From Tannerella sp. (GTDB lineage: Bacteria; Bacteroidota; Bacteroidia; Bacteroidales; Tannerellaceae): DNA of 8,723 nt. Positions 1-7,375 of this stretch are shown here, in pieces. A program made the translations under genes and the position numbers. Position 1 is the first letter of the stretch; the number at the start of each line of letters is the position of its first letter. The stretch covers positions 1 to 8,723 of the forward strand of contig JAITHS010000341.1 of NCBI GenBank assembly GCA_031279875.1. The letters run 5' to 3'. The notes beneath the pieces were generated by a model, which made no database searches, had not been told where the DNA came from, and saw only the letters and a list, made by a program, of their open reading frames with translations.

Positions 1-587
1 CCTTCACGTCCACCCCAGAAGACGTAGTTTTGACCGCCGAGTTCGATAGTTGCGTCGAGCGCGTTTTTGATTTGTACTGCGGCACGGGCAACTACGTCAA
101 AGTCGGGATTAGTGCCGGCGCCGTTGGCGTAACGCTTGTGTGAGAACACGTTAGCCGTACCCCATAGCAGTTTGATGCCTGTTTCAGACTGTTTTTGCTT
201 GGCATAAGCTACGATTGCTTTCATATTAGCCTCATATTCTTCTATTGAAGAGCCTTCGGCGATGAGGTCAATGTCGTGGAAGCAATAGTATTCGATGCCG
301 ATTTTTTGCATCAGCTCGAAGCCGGCATCAAGTTTTTGCTTTGCAATCGTCAGTGCATCGGCGCCCTGAGACCATGCAAACGATTTGGTACCCGGTCCGA
401 AAGGGTCTCCGCCGTCGGCGCAAAGGGTGTGCCACCAAGCCATCGAAAACTTGAACCAGTCTTTCATTTTTTTACCGTAAACAACCTTTTCAGCGTCGTA
501 GTACCGGAATGCGAGGGGATTTTTGCTTTCTACGCCCTCGAAGTTAATTTTCCCTATTTGTGGGAAATACTCATTTGATGTTGTCAT
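1..587 (-). CDS. xylA: Xylose isomerase, N-terminal part (cut by window edge)
   Basis: This is the start of a xylose isomerase (D-xylose to D-xylulose, cytoplasmic, metal dependent), the first step of the isomerase pathway for xylose use. The ATG at 585-587 opens a frame of 195 complete codons that runs off the left edge; the family is usually about 440 residues, so a little under half is present. Visible family motifs are [11 protein letters not shown] (residues 21-31), MAWWHTLC (49-56), [12 protein letters not shown] (101-112, with the catalytic pair His104 and Asp107), [14 protein letters not shown] (140-153) and FWGGRE (190-195). The sequence closely resembles the Bacteroides enzyme and also matches the E. 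coli enzyme in the same blocks. No Shine-Dalgarno sequence is seen before the ATG, as is usual in Bacteroidota. The gene is divergent from the dehydrogenase gene at 741 and has its own likely promoter at 620-627. Neighbouring xyl genes would lie outside the window. Confidence 0.97.
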   Translation of the reverse strand, partial: MTTSNEYFPQIGKINFEGVESKNPLAFRYYDAEKVVYGKKMKDWFKFSMAWWHTLCADGGDPFGPGTKSFAWSQGADALTIAKQKLDAGFELMQKIGIEYYCFHDIDLIAEGSSIEEYEANMKAIVAYAKQKQSETGIKLLWGTANVFSHKRYANGAGTNPDFDVVARAAVQIKNALDATIELGGQNYVFWGGRE

Positions 588-619
588 AAGAAATTAATGT
601 TTATAAATAAATGATGCCG

Positions 620-627
620 CAAATATA
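620..627 (-). promoter_or_regulatory. Bacteroidota-type -7 promoter element for xylA
   Basis: Read on the minus strand this is TATATTTG, an exact match to the Bacteroidota sigma-ABfr -7 consensus TAnnTTTG. It lies 33 bp before the xylA start, so transcription would begin around position 612-615 and leave an AT-rich leader of about 25-30 nt. No convincing TTTG-type -33 element is seen at the usual 19-21 bp spacing upstream. The rest of the 588-740 divergent region is AT-rich. It holds a short perfect palindrome ACAGCTGT at 717-724 just before the dehydrogenase start, but no clear promoter for the plus-strand gene. Confidence 0.6.
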
Positions 628-740
628 AAAAGAAAATATGATATGGGATGATATTTTACGTTTTTTAACTTTTTAGGTATTATTAGAAAGTTGCCCAATC
701 AGGGGACAAAATAAATACAGCTGTGATACGTTAAATATTC

Positions 741-3560
741 ATGCAACAACAATACGCACATTTTATTGATGACTTACGCTCGTTTATGCCCGAAAAGCGG
801 GTCGTAACGGGCGAACTTGACCGTTTAGCGTGGGGTACGGATGCGAGTTTTTATCGCCTGATACCTCAAATTGTGGTGTTTCCCGAAACGGAAAACGAGG
901 TTTGTTACATACTCAAAACCGCTTCCCGATACGGGATACCGCTAACTTTTCGTGCGTCAGGTACAAGTTTGTCGGGGCAAGTCGTTACCGATTCCGTCCT
1001 TATAGTTGCATCGCATAAATGGAATGCTTTCAGTTATGATACTGATAATAAAACCGTTACTGTGCAGCCGGGAATTGTCGGCGGGCGGGTCAACCAACTG
1101 CTGAAACCTTTCGGACGCAAAATTTCGCCCGACCCTGCGTCGCTCAACAGCGCCGGAATCGGCGGTATCATCATCAACAACGCATCGGGGATGAGTTGCG
1201 GCGTTCATGCTAACTCCGACAAAACAGTTAAATCGCTGAAAATCATCTTCGCCGACGGCACCGTACTTGATACCGGCAATGACGCAAGTCGCAAGGAGTT
1301 TGAACGCCAAAGACCTGATTTTCTGCATCATATCAAAGAATTACGGCAACGCATTCACGACAATCCCGCGCTGGAAGAGCGCATACGCTACAAATACGGC
1401 ATCAAAAACGTAACAGGTCTCAACCTTTTGCCGCTTGCGGTGTGCGATGACCCGTTTGAGATTATTACCCGTCTGATGGTTGGCTCCGAAGGTACGCTCG
1501 GTTTCATCTCGCAGGCAACGCTTACGACCGAGCGCATAATGCCTTTCAGTGCCAGCGCAATGACGTATTTCAACGACCTCAAAACGGCTTGCAAAGCGGT
1601 GAGCGCATTAAAGAAACTTACCGACAACGAAGGCTACAGAACGGTTGTTGCTGCCGAACTGCTTGACAGTAAAGCGTTAGCGTCGGTCGATGACAATACC
1701 GGCAACGGATTGACAGCCGTTTTGCTGCAAACGGTCGCCGATACCGACATAGCCTTGTACGCCGAAACTGCTGCTATTACAGACGTTTTGAGCAGTTTTA
1801 ACACTTTTCGGCCGACAGTTTTTACTTCCGACGAAAAAGAGTGTGCACGGCTATGGCAGATACGTTCCGGCGTTTTTCCGGCTGTCGGAGGAAGCCGTCC
1901 GCACGGCACAACGGCGTTGATTGAGGATGTGGCGTTTCACGACGAGGTTATGCCCGACGCTATCGCCGAACTGCAACAGATGCTCGCGGCTCACGGATAT
2001 ACCGACGCCTGTATCTACGGTCATGCTCTCGACGGCAATGTGCATTTCATTCTAAATCAGTCGTTTGGCAACGATGATGAAATATCCCGCTACGAGCATC
2101 TTATGGACGAAGTAGTGAGCCTTGTTGTGGACAAATACGACGGCTCGCTCAAAGCCGAACACGGCACAGGACGCAACATGGCGCCGTTTGTCGAAAAAGA
2201 ATGGGGCAGCGAGGCTTTTGCCCTGATGAAAGAAATAAAGCAATTGTTTGACCCTGATAATTTGCTCAACCCCGGAGTTATTTTCAATGACGATCCTAAA
2301 TGCCACCTGAAACATCCCAAACCGCTACCTTCAACGCATCCTGCTGTGGATAAGTGTATTGAGTGTGGCTTTTGCGAAATCAACTGCTTGACGTGCGGTT
2401 TTACGCTCTCGTCGAGGCAACGCATCGTTGTACAGCGCGAGATTTCACGACTGACGGCTTCCGGCGAAGATTTGCGCCGTTTAAACCTGCTAATCAGTCA
2501 ATACCGCTATCAGGGTCAGCAAACGTGCGCCGCCGACGGATTGTGTGCCATGTCTTGTCCGATGAATATCAATACGGGCGATATGACACACGCTATCAGG
2601 GGATTAATCAATCCTGTCGGCTCAATCGGCTATAAGTCAGGTCAATTTGTTGCAAAACATTTGTCGCTGTTAAAAAAACTCCTGCGGATGGTTTTGCGTG
2701 CGGCATCGTTCGGTCATTCATTGTTCGGAACACGACTGATGAGCCGTTTAACAGGCTTTATGCACCGGTTTTTGAAAATCCCGCTATGGACGCCTGCGAT
2801 GCCGAAAGCGCGACATGCCGTAAAAACGCAGCACGCAACGTCTCTACCGGATAAATATCCGTCCACAGTGGTCTATTTTCCCAGTTGTATTAACCAAACA
2901 ATGGGTTTAAATAAATATTCATCTGAAAATCAGCCTCTTATTGAAGCCACTGTCGCATTATTCAACAAAGGCGGATACAGAGTTGTTTTTCCCGAAAACC
3001 TTGAAAGCCTGTGTTGCGGCATGATTTGGGAGAGTAAGGGTTTGGAAAAACAGGCCGACGACAAGGCGGCGGAACTCGAAGCGGCCTTGCGAAAAGCCTC
3101 TTGTAACGGCGTTTATCCGATAGTTTGCGACCAAAGTCCGTGCCTCTACCGAATGCGTCGCAACATTAAAGGTTTACTACTCTACGAACCGACCGAATTT
3201 ATCTCTTTATATCTGTCCGACAGGTTGAAATTCAGCCGGTTAAAAGAAACGGTGTCAATACATGTAACATGTTCGATGCGCAAGATGGGCTTGGCGGATA
3301 CGTTATATAAATTGGCGTCGATGTGTGCCGAAAACGTAATAATGCCCGATGATGTCGGCTGTTGCGGCTTTGCAGGCGACAAAGGCTTCACGCATCCCGA
3401 AGTCAACGAATATGCCTTGCGCAATCTGCACAAACACATCGCAACAAACAGTGTTACAGTCGGTTACTGCAACAGCCGCACTTGCGAAATCGGCCTCACA
3501 ACCCATTCCGGCATCGACTATCGCTCAATAGTTTATCTTGTTGACAGGGCTACGGAGTGA
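741..3560 (+). CDS. FAD-linked, Fe-S cluster D-lactate/2-hydroxyacid dehydrogenase (Dld-II-like)
   Basis: This 939-residue protein fuses an FAD dehydrogenase to an iron-sulfur electron-transfer half, as in the respiratory D-lactate dehydrogenase Dld-II of Shewanella and related proteins of similar length. It probably oxidises D-lactate or a similar D-2-hydroxyacid and passes electrons toward the quinone pool at the inner face of the membrane. Domains in order: FAD-binding (about 41-180, loop FRASGTSLSGQ at 70-80, GGIIINNASG at 141-150); FAD-oxidase C-terminal domain (about 225-520, GSEGTLGF at 248-255, GHALDGNVHF at 427-436 with likely metal ligands His428 and His435, AEHGTGR at 472-478); Fe-S domain (Cys539/542/545/549 and Cys596/602/606); and two CCG domains of the GlpC/HdrB type (Cys716 with CCG 758-760; Cys844 with CCG 874-876). 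No membrane segment or signal peptide is evident. Family assignment is firm. The exact substrate is not, since D-2-hydroxyglutarate and glycolate enzymes share the fold. The 3' end overlaps the convergent gene by 28 bp. Confidence 0.9.
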   Translation: MQQQYAHFIDDLRSFMPEKRVVTGELDRLAWGTDASFYRLIPQIVVFPETENEVCYILKTASRYGIPLTFRASGTSLSGQVVTDSVLIVASHKWNAFSYDTDNKTVTVQPGIVGGRVNQLLKPFGRKISPDPASLNSAGIGGIIINNASGMSCGVHANSDKTVKSLKIIFADGTVLDTGNDASRKEFERQRPDFLHHIKELRQRIHDNPALEERIRYKYGIKNVTGLNLLPLAVCDDPFEIITRLMVGSEGTLGFISQATLTTERIMPFSASAMTYFNDLKTACKAVSALKKLTDNEGYRTVVAAELLDSKALASVDDNTGNGLTAVLLQTVADTDIALYAETAAITDVLSSFNTFRPTVFTSDEKECARLWQIRSGVFPAVGGSRPHGTTALIEDVAFHDEVMPDAIAELQQMLAAHGYTDACIYGHALDGNVHFILNQSFGNDDEISRYEHLMDEVVSLVVDKYDGSLKAEHGTGRNMAPFVEKEWGSEAFALMKEIKQLFDPDNLLNPGVIFNDDPKCHLKHPKPLPSTHPAVDKCIECGFCEINCLTCGFTLSSRQRIVVQREISRLTASGEDLRRLNLLISQYRYQGQQTCAADGLCAMSCPMNINTGDMTHAIRGLINPVGSIGYKSGQFVAKHLSLLKKLLRMVLRAASFGHSLFGTRLMSRLTGFMHRFLKIPLWTPAMPKARHAVKTQHATSLPDKYPSTVVYFPSCINQTMGLNKYSSENQPLIEATVALFNKGGYRVVFPENLESLCCGMIWESKGLEKQADDKAAELEAALRKASCNGVYPIVCDQSPCLYRMRRNIKGLLLYEPTEFISLYLSDRLKFSRLKETVSIHVTCSMRKMGLADTLYKLASMCAENVIMPDDVGCCGFAGDKGFTHPEVNEYALRNLHKHIATNSVTVGYCNSRTCEIGLTTHSGIDYRSIVYLVDRATE

Positions 3561-5026
3561 AAATTCTTGACATTTTTATACAGCAACAATGTTTGTTCCT
3601 GCGGATAAACTTTATAGAAACGGTTGAGAAGGCCGGTCAGGGCGGGCATGCTTCTTTTTTCTATCGCAAAACCTTTGCTTTTTATTGCATTTTGCTCCGA
3701 AACGGCAAATTCGGGCAATACTATCCAATAAGTCATATTTTGCAGCGAAGACAATTCTTCGTCGGTCGGATATGAAAAATCTATTATTTTGACTTTCGGA
3801 TTATTATAAAACCTTGCATACAACCCTTTTGCCGTACCTGCGATATATGGATTGCCGTATGCAGCGTATAAATACACGGTATTAGTATTTCGGGTTTGTT
3901 TGTGGATATATTCCGCCATTGCAATATTCCCGTTTGACGCAGGTTTGAATGACATCATCAGCAAACCGCCCGTATTAATAATCAGTATGATGGTTAGTAT
4001 CGGATAAAGCACATACCATCGTTTGCTAATATGCTGACAGGCAAGGATTAAGAGAAGAGGGATGAAATTAACTATCGGAAACAAGAACCGTAATTCTTTG
4101 TGTGGAATTAGCGAATGAAAAAGAATGAACGGCACCAAAATCCAAACAATAACATGCTTATAATCAGTAATAAGCAGAGAAATTATAGCCGCTGCTATCA
4201 CCACTCCGATGAACGGCACCGGTCTATTGATGATTTGTTCGAGATAATAATACCATGGAGAAACGCCGAAAGAGGACGCTACACCTCCATCCGTTATCAT
4301 ATTGGTCTGAAAATAATTCCATGGAGCAAACACCCAATTCCCGTAGTACCACGAGTCAAGTGCTGTGCAGCAGACTATTACAAAAAAACATCCCAACAAA
4401 ATATATGTCAAATGGCATATTTTCATTTTTTTAACAAACAATAACCAAAGCATCAAACCAACAATTGCAATGGCTATCTGGAAACGAAATTCAAAACTTA
4501 AACCGCATAAAATCCCGATGCCGAAATAGGCAATCGTGCTATGGCTTTTTGAGGAATAAAGCAAAGCCGTTGACAGTAAAAAAAATGCTCCTGCCCATAC
4601 TTCCGAAGAAAAACGGACATTTACGGCAGGTAAAAACCAGAGCAAAAAAGACAGAACAATAAAAGCGTCTTGATATTTTTTTTGTATATCGGGAAGAAAA
4701 GCCCTTATAAACAGCGCGATACAAAAAACGGAAAGTATAGCCGTCAAAAGTCGCAAAGCGGTTGCCTGAAGATACGGATCGTCAAGACCGAAGAAACCGC
4801 AAGTCTTGATAATCGTCAGTGCAATCATCGGCTGTAAGATAGGACGAATTTGACAGTCATATTCCCATGGCAAATCCGCACCCGTATTCCAGCCGCCCTT
4901 CAGTCCGGCACACTCAATAACTTGAAAATGTTCGTCGCGATGATGAAAGCCGGAACTGTGCAGGGCGGTAAGGAGATAAATCACCGCAACAGCAAAATAA
5001 ATGATTGCTTTACGTTTATATTTCAT
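3533..5026 (-). CDS. GT22-family (PIG-B/ALG9-like) membrane mannosyltransferase homologue
   Basis: This 497-residue polytopic protein looks like a GT-C glycosyltransferase of family GT22, the group of eukaryotic GPI and N-glycan mannosyltransferases that use dolichol-phosphate-mannose. Family marks are HRDEHFQVIE (29-38, with the likely catalytic Asp31-Glu32 in the first luminal/periplasmic loop), LPWEYDCQIRP (52-62), DSWYYGNWVFAPWN (224-237), a later SPWYYYL (256-262) and HKELRFLFP (309-317). The N-terminal 350 residues hold many hydrophobic segments; the last 140 or so form a soluble tail that ends at an overlap with the convergent dehydrogenase gene. By analogy it would transfer a sugar from a polyprenyl-phosphate donor on the periplasmic side. 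Donor, sugar and acceptor are unknown. It is the last gene of the operon. Its ATG shares the four bases ATGA (5023-5026) with the stop of the gene before it, which supports this start and suggests translational coupling. Confidence 0.8.
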   Translation of the reverse strand: MKYKRKAIIYFAVAVIYLLTALHSSGFHHRDEHFQVIECAGLKGGWNTGADLPWEYDCQIRPILQPMIALTIIKTCGFFGLDDPYLQATALRLLTAILSVFCIALFIRAFLPDIQKKYQDAFIVLSFLLWFLPAVNVRFSSEVWAGAFFLLSTALLYSSKSHSTIAYFGIGILCGLSFEFRFQIAIAIVGLMLWLLFVKKMKICHLTYILLGCFFVIVCCTALDSWYYGNWVFAPWNYFQTNMITDGGVASSFGVSPWYYYLEQIINRPVPFIGVVIAAAIISLLITDYKHVIVWILVPFILFHSLIPHKELRFLFPIVNFIPLLLILACQHISKRWYVLYPILTIILIINTGGLLMMSFKPASNGNIAMAEYIHKQTRNTNTVYLYAAYGNPYIAGTAKGLYARFYNNPKVKIIDFSYPTDEELSSLQNMTYWIVLPEFAVSEQNAIKSKGFAIEKRSMPALTGLLNRFYKVYPQEQTLLLYKNVKNFHSVALSTR

Positions 5027-6294
5027 TTGAAATCGATTACATGTTTGTTTTGATAATCATTTCGTTGTTTCAACAAATCTCTGATTTCCTTTTTGAGCGT
5101 ATCGCTGTCGTGCCATGTATGCGTGCGAATGTTAGCATACCAGCCTAAATAAATCACATATGTTAGCATACATGTAAACATTATCTTTGCATACTTCTTG
5201 ACATATATATACTTTACGACATACCATGATATAACAAAAGCAATTCCGATTGATGACACATAAACATACCTGTCGGCAACAACGGCAAAACGGTCAAGAG
5301 AAATCAGATGCAAGGCTACGGCTATATGAATCGTAAAAAATAACAGGCTGAAAAACAGCGGTTTGTGTTTATAAATCCATGTTCCCAGGCCAAACAGCAT
5401 AATCGCTATCAGCGCCGGATAAATCAGCAACCATAACGGCAACGGATCGTCGGGCTGCGAGGGAAAAGGATACAAATAAGACAGTTTGAACGGCGCTACC
5501 GTTTTTACAAAATATTCTATTAATGTATAACAGGCATATACAATTCGCTGCCAAACGGGATATCCTTCAAAATGAACCGTACCGTCGTCAGATTGAGAAA
5601 TCATCGTAATAATACCTTCTACAAGCGCCAAAATCAAAAATGGCGCAGTTTGCCGCCAAATCTTTTTATCCTTTAAACTATGCCCCGTTATCACGTAAAT
5701 CAACAATATCCACAACGGAAACGTAACCGCCTGCTCTTTGCCCAGAAATGAAGCGAAAAACAGCAACAGAGTTATGATATAATAATGTACTCTTTTTGTT
5801 TGCAGGTATAACAAAAAGGTATAAGTAGCCGACAAATAGAAGAACGCATAAACCAATACTTTCGAAGCGCTCATCCACGCTACGGATTCAACATTGACCG
5901 GATGAACGGCAAATATCAATGCCGTCAAAAACGATACTGTCATTCGTTTTTGTATATGGCTGATTTCTAACAGTTTGGATACACAAAAATACACTAAACA
6001 TACATTTGCAATATGCAACAACAGTCCGGCAAGGTGAAAAGCAAAAGCGTCGTAGCCGAACATGGAATGCAAACTCATATAAAGCAGTTCGTTAAATGGG
6101 GCGTACTGACCGTTATAAAACTCGGTCATGATAGCCCAAAAATTTTCCCACGTAAAACCGCTTTCCGTATAATGATTCATCACAACCCACTGATCATCCC
6201 AAAGAGACATGAAATCATTACCAAGACTTGGAAAATATACGGCAATAGAAATTATAACCAAAGCCGCAGGATATAAATATTTGATTGTAAGCAT
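5023..6294 (-). CDS. TMTC/PMT-like GT-C glycosyltransferase without TPR tail
   Basis: This 423-residue polytopic membrane protein resembles the membrane half of TMTC-type protein O-mannosyltransferases and their bacterial relatives. It shows a first-loop acidic pair in LWDDQWVV (31-38, Asp33-Asp34), HPVNVESVAWMSASK (131-145), GKEQAVTFP (185-193), ADRYVYVSSIG (340-350) and a terminal RTHTWHDSDTLKKE (390-403). These blocks match the order seen in the family. In many bacterial and all animal members this last block leads into a row of TPR repeats; here the protein ends 20 residues later, so the TPR part is absent. It likely transfers a sugar from a polyprenyl-phosphate carrier to a protein or glycan in the periplasm, but acceptor and sugar are unknown. 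The start at 6294 lies one base after the stop of the GtrA gene, and the stop overlaps the next start by 4 bp. Confidence 0.75.
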   Translation of the reverse strand: MLTIKYLYPAALVIISIAVYFPSLGNDFMSLWDDQWVVMNHYTESGFTWENFWAIMTEFYNGQYAPFNELLYMSLHSMFGYDAFAFHLAGLLLHIANVCLVYFCVSKLLEISHIQKRMTVSFLTALIFAVHPVNVESVAWMSASKVLVYAFFYLSATYTFLLYLQTKRVHYYIITLLLFFASFLGKEQAVTFPLWILLIYVITGHSLKDKKIWRQTAPFLILALVEGIITMISQSDDGTVHFEGYPVWQRIVYACYTLIEYFVKTVAPFKLSYLYPFPSQPDDPLPLWLLIYPALIAIMLFGLGTWIYKHKPLFFSLLFFTIHIAVALHLISLDRFAVVADRYVYVSSIGIAFVISWYVVKYIYVKKYAKIMFTCMLTYVIYLGWYANIRTHTWHDSDTLKKEIRDLLKQRNDYQNKHVIDFK

Positions 6295-6295
6295 T

Positions 6296-6676
6296 TTAAA
6301 AAGTGAAATAATAGTTCATTACAAAATTCCACAGCGTAACGGCGGTAACGGCCAACAACTTCGACAGATAAAAATTCAGTCGGTATTTTTCCGAAAACAG
6401 CCATATAATACCGTTGTTGATCAACAATCCCAGCAGCGCAATCGACACAAAAGAGACGTATTCGCCCGCAATGTTTCGATTCTCGCTCTCGAATGTCCAT
6501 ATTCTGTTGAGGATATAATTTGACGTTGCAGCAGTCATAAAGCCCAGTGAATTAGCAATATAACGGTTGAACTTCAACTGCTCTTTCAGCAACCACGTAA
6601 CGCCGAAATCAACCGCCATTCCACCAAATCCTACAAGGCAATATTTGGCAAACTTAAACAGCAAACCAATTTCCAT
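6296..6676 (-). CDS. GtrA-family membrane protein (putative lipid-linked sugar flippase)
   Basis: This 126-residue protein fits the GtrA family in length and pattern: four membrane segments (about 8-29, 38-56, 74-95 and 103-123), the NYILNRIWTF block at 53-62 between segments two and three, and the closing WNFVMNYYFTF at 116-126. GtrA proteins are thought to move or help move polyprenyl-phosphate-linked monosaccharides across the inner membrane and usually work with a polyprenyl-phosphate sugar synthase and a GT-C transferase. Two GT-C genes follow directly, which fits this role. The synthase (a GT2 enzyme) is not in the window. The ATG at 6674-6676 is 9 bp after the stop of the thioredoxin-like gene. 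Confidence 0.88.
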   Translation of the reverse strand: MEIGLLFKFAKYCLVGFGGMAVDFGVTWLLKEQLKFNRYIANSLGFMTAATSNYILNRIWTFESENRNIAGEYVSFVSIALLGLLINNGIIWLFSEKYRLNFYLSKLLAVTAVTLWNFVMNYYFTF

Positions 6677-6685
6677 TCGGTATCT

Positions 6686-7375
6686 CTATTGTGTAAAAAA
6701 ATCATCTATGATTTTGGTGAGATAGTTTTCAGTCCTGTCGGGTTTATACTTGTTGGGCAAGTAAACGCAATTTGTTCTGCCTGTTTCTTTTTCAACGACC
6801 AAAAAGTATGGAACATGTATCGGGAAAAGATCTTCTTTCAACGGCTGCATTTTATATATGGGAAACTTTATCCGATGACGGTTATTAAACTTATATTGAG
6901 CAACATATCTTGGGCTGTGTTCGGCAATTATCCATATCATCGTGTTGAGAGAATCCAACTGATTTTCTCTATTGCTGATTTTTTCTATCTCGGCGTTTAC
7001 GCAATCGTCGCAACAGGCGTCGGAGAATACCAACGTAAACTTGTCCCTGTCAATAACGTCTTCCAGTTTACAGATATTTCCTTTGCCGTCCGACAAACTA
7101 ACGATAGAGTCTAATTTCATGCCGCTCAAACCTATTTCAATACTTCTGTTTGCCAAAATAAGATTTATGTCCAAACTATCGTTGCGGTGTGCCTCAAGGT
7201 AGGTAGCATACTGTTTGTTCTTAAATTTTTCGTTTTGCAACAGAAACAGCAATACGATACTAATTACCGTCAACACACCAAGCAAAAAATAAAAGCGTGT
7301 CCTTGTTCCCTTGTCTCCTTGTCTCCTTGTTTCCTCGTCTCCTTGTTTCCTTGTTTCCTCGTCTCCTTGTCTCAT
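6686..7375 (-). CDS. Membrane-anchored thioredoxin-fold protein with octamer-encoded N-terminus
   Basis: This 229-residue protein has a charged N-terminus (2-25) made of three near-identical 8-residue repeats of the type RQGDEETR, encoded by the octamer array at 7301-7372. A single membrane anchor follows (about 28-47) and then a periplasmic domain. That domain looks like a divergent thioredoxin/redoxin fold: a strand KFTLVFSDA leads into CCDDC (121-125, so a CxxC is present at 122-125), and HVPYFLV (187-193) has the expected cis-proline. Such proteins often sit beside beta-propeller lipoproteins in Bacteroidales; reductase, thiol carrier or redox-inactive scaffold are all possible. The ATG shares ATGA with the upstream stop, which supports translation from 7375. 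No ATG lies between the repeat and the membrane segment, only TTG/GTG codons inside the segment. Assignment to the thioredoxin superfamily is moderately sure; function is unknown. Confidence 0.75.
   Translation of the reverse strand: MRQGDEETRKQGDEETRRQGDKGTRTRFYFLLGVLTVISIVLLFLLQNEKFKNKQYATYLEAHRNDSLDINLILANRSIEIGLSGMKLDSIVSLSDGKGNICKLEDVIDRDKFTLVFSDACCDDCVNAEIEKISNRENQLDSLNTMIWIIAEHSPRYVAQYKFNNRHRIKFPIYKMQPLKEDLFPIHVPYFLVVEKETGRTNCVYLPNKYKPDRTENYLTKIIDDFFTQ
7301..7372 (-). repeat. Nine tandem octamers (AGACAAGG type) inside the 5' end of a gene
   Basis: Nine contiguous 8-bp units fill this 72-bp stretch. On the plus strand they read, left to right, CCTTGTTC, CCTTGTCT (twice), CCTTGTTT, CCTCGTCT, CCTTGTTT (twice), CCTCGTCT and CCTTGTCT. 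On the coding strand the consensus is AGACAAGG with A/G variants. The array starts at the base directly after the ATG (7373-7375) of the thioredoxin-like gene and ends just before the codons ACA CGC that lead into its membrane segment. Three units make 24 bp or 8 codons, giving the peptide repeat RQGDEETR, KQGDEETR, RQGDKGTR. None of the reading frames through the units contains a stop. Units differ at only a few positions, so slippage is plausible, though the imperfections would slow it. Confidence 0.95.

Noticed and set aside
666..673. TAACTTTT as a -7 element for the dehydrogenase gene
   Set aside because: It lacks the final G of TAnnTTTG, has no matching -33 element and sits in a T-rich run where such matches arise by chance.
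957..1331. Minus-strand open frame inside the dehydrogenase gene, and similar frames at 1388-2425 and 3182-3506
   Set aside because: They lie opposite a long, motif-rich coding sequence, show no family motifs, and fit chance antisense openness in a GC-richer gene.
3533..3620. Intrinsic terminator between the convergent genes
   Set aside because: I could not find a GC-rich hairpin followed by a T run on either strand; the coding regions overlap instead.
6689..7114. Plus-strand 141-codon open frame opposite the thioredoxin-like gene
   Set aside because: The minus-strand frame has a membrane anchor, CxxC, cis-proline and operon-type junctions on both sides; the plus-strand frame has none of these.
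7245..7300. A downstream TTG or GTG as the true start of the thioredoxin-like gene, making the octamers untranslated
   Set aside because: The possible codons lie inside the membrane segment and would truncate it, while the ATG at 7375 has the coupled ATGA overlap and an open frame through all nine octamers.
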